Both the position numbers and the translations under genes were made by a program. From assembly GCA_951394045.1 (NCBI GenBank), contig OX595988.1, positions 2,185,352 through 2,249,351 on the forward strand: a stretch of DNA of 64,000 bases. The letters are read 5' to 3'. Under the pieces are notes generated by a model. It was not told the origin of the DNA and did no database searches. It was given only the letters and a program-made list of their open reading frames with translations. Each line of letters begins with the position of its first letter. Positions within the stretch are counted from its first letter, which is position 1. The DNA is from Nitzschia sp. DOCU1. Lineage: Eukaryota; Bacillariophyta; Bacillariophyceae; Bacillariales; Bacillariaceae. Of this stretch, positions 61,768-64,000 are shown in pieces.

Positions 61768-63216
61768 TCACACGTTTAGGGATAATGCATCCACGGCCAC
61801 CAACCCAAACACAAGCAGGCATATCGTCAGTAACAGGCCCTGCCGCCGAACTCCAACAGAAGTGTCCAATGTGTCCGAGGTGCCATCGTTGGAAGTGGGA
61901 GCTGTATTGGAGGCGCCACCATTGGAAGCAGGAGCGGTGTCCGATGTGTCAGAGGTACCATCAGTATTGGAAGTGGCAGGCGAGTTGCTCCCGTCACCGT
62001 TTACGGTTGACGAATCGCAGTCAACATCACTAGTGATACCCGGACACACGCTGGGATTTCCGTCGTAAATATCCGCGTACACCGCATCGAAGTGCTCTAC
62101 CAGACTGGTTGAAGTTAGAACACTTTCGCCATTCGACTTGGCAAGTGTCCCAGCCCAAACAGCGGCACATTCTCGCTGTCCCGGCGTACCATGAAACATG
62201 AGCCCTTCAGTATCATCTACTATAGGATCCCCAAAAGTCATTGCGTGCTTAGCAACCAGGGAAACTTCATCCATGGAAAGATTTCCACCCTGTTGGTGAG
62301 CCAGGTAGTACACACTGAATACATCACACATTAGCTCCAATCGCTCCTTGTCGTCCAGAGGGACATTTTGAAACACAGATGTTGGATCCAACAACCCAAT
62401 ATCCGACTGGATCACGTGACAAAATTCATGCCCCAAAATAAAATCCATTCCAAGACTGCTATCGACGGAGGAATTGTCGATAAATTCCAGCGTACCATCT
62501 CCCAGCAAAATAAGCCTGGGATCATCTCCAACAAATGGCAACAACTCCGGACTCAAAGCACTCGGGAAGGCGGTTTGTGTGTTTAACGTGAGAAACGGAC
62601 TGTTGTATCCTCCTGGTAATTTCTGGATGTAGCTATCCATCGAGGCCGCCCAATCGTCGCATGTGTAGAAAGCACACGATGTGAAGAGGCCTGCTTGTTC
62701 GAATAGGCTGCAAAGTGCAATCAAGCTGTCGGCCGTTGCAATATCAGCTCCGTGGACACCCAGCAAAGTGACGGGATCGGAACTTGTTGCTCCCAAGGTA
62801 GGATCGTGGAGCCGCCAAAAGGCTTCAATGTCTTCCATCCGAGCCAACACCATGTCCGTATACTCTCCACTAGCACCAAAATATTCCCCATCTTCGCTCT
62901 TGTCAATGAGGAACTTGTAAACAAATGCCATATAGTCCACGCCAACATCAATCAATGTCTGCAAGTCTACCAAGGACACTCCGGCCAATGCGTTAATTGT
63001 GAACTCTGTAAACTCGGAATTACACACATTGAAGATGCTCTGTAGTTGCCGAGAATCGTTGGCGTCCTGCCTCATACGAAGAAGACTCTTCGACCAGAGA
63101 TTGCGGTTGTCGAACAATGGAACTATTTGTCCATCAGGGACCTTGACGCCAAGAGCCCCGTCCAGCAATACCAGGAGCGCGACTACCCACGCTAGTAGTC
63201 GGAACGTTGTGGACAT
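61768..63216 (-). CDS. Secreted or surface-anchored zincin-like metallopeptidase
   Basis: 482 aa from ATG 63216; a longer frame needs a GTG at 63300. Signal peptide RLLAWVVALLVLLDGALG. Residues ~262-266 hold the zinc motif HEFCH in LGHEFCHVIQSD, and a downstream RLELMCDVFSVYYLA helix could supply a third ligand (Glu or Asp), as in gluzincin-like folds. After ~410 there is a low-complexity Ser/Thr/Asp/Asn stalk with repeated NTDGTSD / NDGTSD units, then a hydrophobic C-terminus (LLLTICLLVFGLVAVDA) that could be a GPI signal or membrane anchor. Paired Cys suggest disulfides. A cell-surface protease is inferred; the exact family is not recognised. Confidence 0.72.
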   Translation of the reverse strand: MSTTFRLLAWVVALLVLLDGALGVKVPDGQIVPLFDNRNLWSKSLLRMRQDANDSRQLQSIFNVCNSEFTEFTINALAGVSLVDLQTLIDVGVDYMAFVYKFLIDKSEDGEYFGASGEYTDMVLARMEDIEAFWRLHDPTLGATSSDPVTLLGVHGADIATADSLIALCSLFEQAGLFTSCAFYTCDDWAASMDSYIQKLPGGYNSPFLTLNTQTAFPSALSPELLPFVGDDPRLILLGDGTLEFIDNSSVDSSLGMDFILGHEFCHVIQSDIGLLDPTSVFQNVPLDDKERLELMCDVFSVYYLAHQQGGNLSMDEVSLVAKHAMTFGDPIVDDTEGLMFHGTPGQRECAAVWAGTLAKSNGESVLTSTSLVEHFDAVYADIYDGNPSVCPGITSDVDCDSSTVNGDGSNSPATSNTDGTSDTSDTAPASNGGASNTAPTSNDGTSDTLDTSVGVRRQGLLLTICLLVFGLVAVDALSLNV

Positions 63217-64000
63217 GGCAAAGCTCCTGTCCTTGGTTGTTGTTTGCTCTTTTCCGCTCGTCGAAACCAGTTGTAAACTTGCCCGTGAACAAAGTCGCAC
63301 TTGTGTACGTTGTCCTATTTTAGTTTTGTCGACTGTTAATGGTCATGGGGATGAGAGTCGTGTCGTGTTGCCTTGGTCGTCGGGAGCCAGGAGCATCCGG
63401 AAGAAAGAAAACGGACACGTGCAAGATTTTCGTTTCCCTTCTCCAGCCACATCAGCCAGCATGACTGGAATCTTTGACACGTTAGACCCAAATTAGACTA
63501 AAACGACCATTCTGTGTCCTGTAGAAAAAGAATGGAAGTGCTCGTAGAAGACCTCCTTTGTCAAAGCTTTTTGAGGTAATTGTCCGCATCCTTTCTTCTG
63601 GGTCGTCCAATCCAATACTTGGGACAAGTACTCTACATCATGTCGTCTTGATAATAAAAACTGACGGGGGTTCAAGGGATGATTTGTAAACCCAATCAGG
63701 TATTTGCTTTGGCCACGCGGAAGGAAGGAAAAAAGCAATGCATTACTAAACACACACTAGCTGTACTACTTTTAACGGCCCGTGCATGGATTCACCGAGA
63801 GACCAATGCAACCCACATTCTAAAATCGTTGTTCGTTCCAATGCTCGGTCTCGAGGGTTCTTCTTGTAGACCAATGTGGGCGATTCAATTGCATTCAAAC
63901 AATGACTGTTACTCCACAACAAATCGTGCAAAGAAATCCACGATTACTAAGCGTGAATCGTCGAACCGGTACAGTCGTCCATATATTGTTTCATTGGCAT
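63217..64000. other. Right edge: zincin 5' flank and possible partial minus-strand gene
   Basis: On the minus strand, 63931-63746 and 63753-63493 are open with protein-like composition (for example HDVEYLSQVLDWTTQKKG) but no ATG or clear splice junction between them. They might be exons or remnants of a gene beginning beyond the window. Confidence 0.25.

Overview
The window looks like nuclear DNA of a stramenopile alga, most likely a pennate diatom of the Phaeodactylum type. The genes are compact and lie on both strands. Introns are mostly 60-130 nt with GTAAGT or GTGAGT donors and CAG or TAG acceptors. Several proteins start with a signal peptide ending near an aromatic residue, as expected for secondary plastids. 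Clearly eukaryotic gene families are present (CCR4, GLE1, LIN9, SBP2, EAF6, USP). The species name is inferred from style and was not tested. I found no rRNA, tRNA, CRISPR array or intact mobile element.

Layout. 0-11.5 kb: ABC half-transporter (-), CCR4 deadenylase (-), S1/CvfB-like organellar protein (+), ChaN-like thylakoid-lumen protein (-), histidine acid phosphatase (+), EAF6-like acetyltransferase subunit (-). 12.5-24.1 kb: two-box HMGB (+), plastid AtpI/CGL160-like protein (-), mitochondrial-carrier-type transporter (-), a 74-aa spliced gene (+), PX-AGC kinase (-), a small gene (+), and a 943-aa secretory protein of unknown role (-). 24.7-34.8 kb: PHD-PWWP protein (+), F-box/WD40 protein (-), P5C dehydrogenase (+), LIN9-like MuvB subunit (+). 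35-47.5 kb: HrpB-type helicase (+), ankyrin/TPR protein (+), a GLE1 protein fused to NUP42-like FG repeats and zinc finger (+), and the selenocysteine factor SBP2 (-). 47.8-63.2 kb: LRR gene broken by a 7-nt tandem duplication (+), membrane protein (-), GT8 glycosyltransferase (+), lipocalin-like protein (+), ankyrin-like protein (+), ubiquitin protease (-), aldo-keto reductase (+), secreted zincin peptidase (-).

The genes form no operon or single pathway. Some themes recur: chromatin and transcription (EAF6, HMGB, PHD-PWWP, LIN9), mRNA export, decay and recoding (GLE1-NUP42, CCR4, SBP2), and plastid function (CvfB-like, ChaN-like, AtpI-like, HrpB). Several divergent pairs share promoters that carry bZIP-type TGACGTCA or TGACGT/TGACGC motifs.

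The most notable observations are: the one-polypeptide GLE1-NUP42 fusion; a ~450-bp duplication that put the promoter and first 23 codons of the ankyrin/TPR gene in frame upstream of the HrpB helicase; four UHM-like domains in front of the SBP2 L7Ae domain; and the exact 7-nt duplication that frameshifts the LRR gene.
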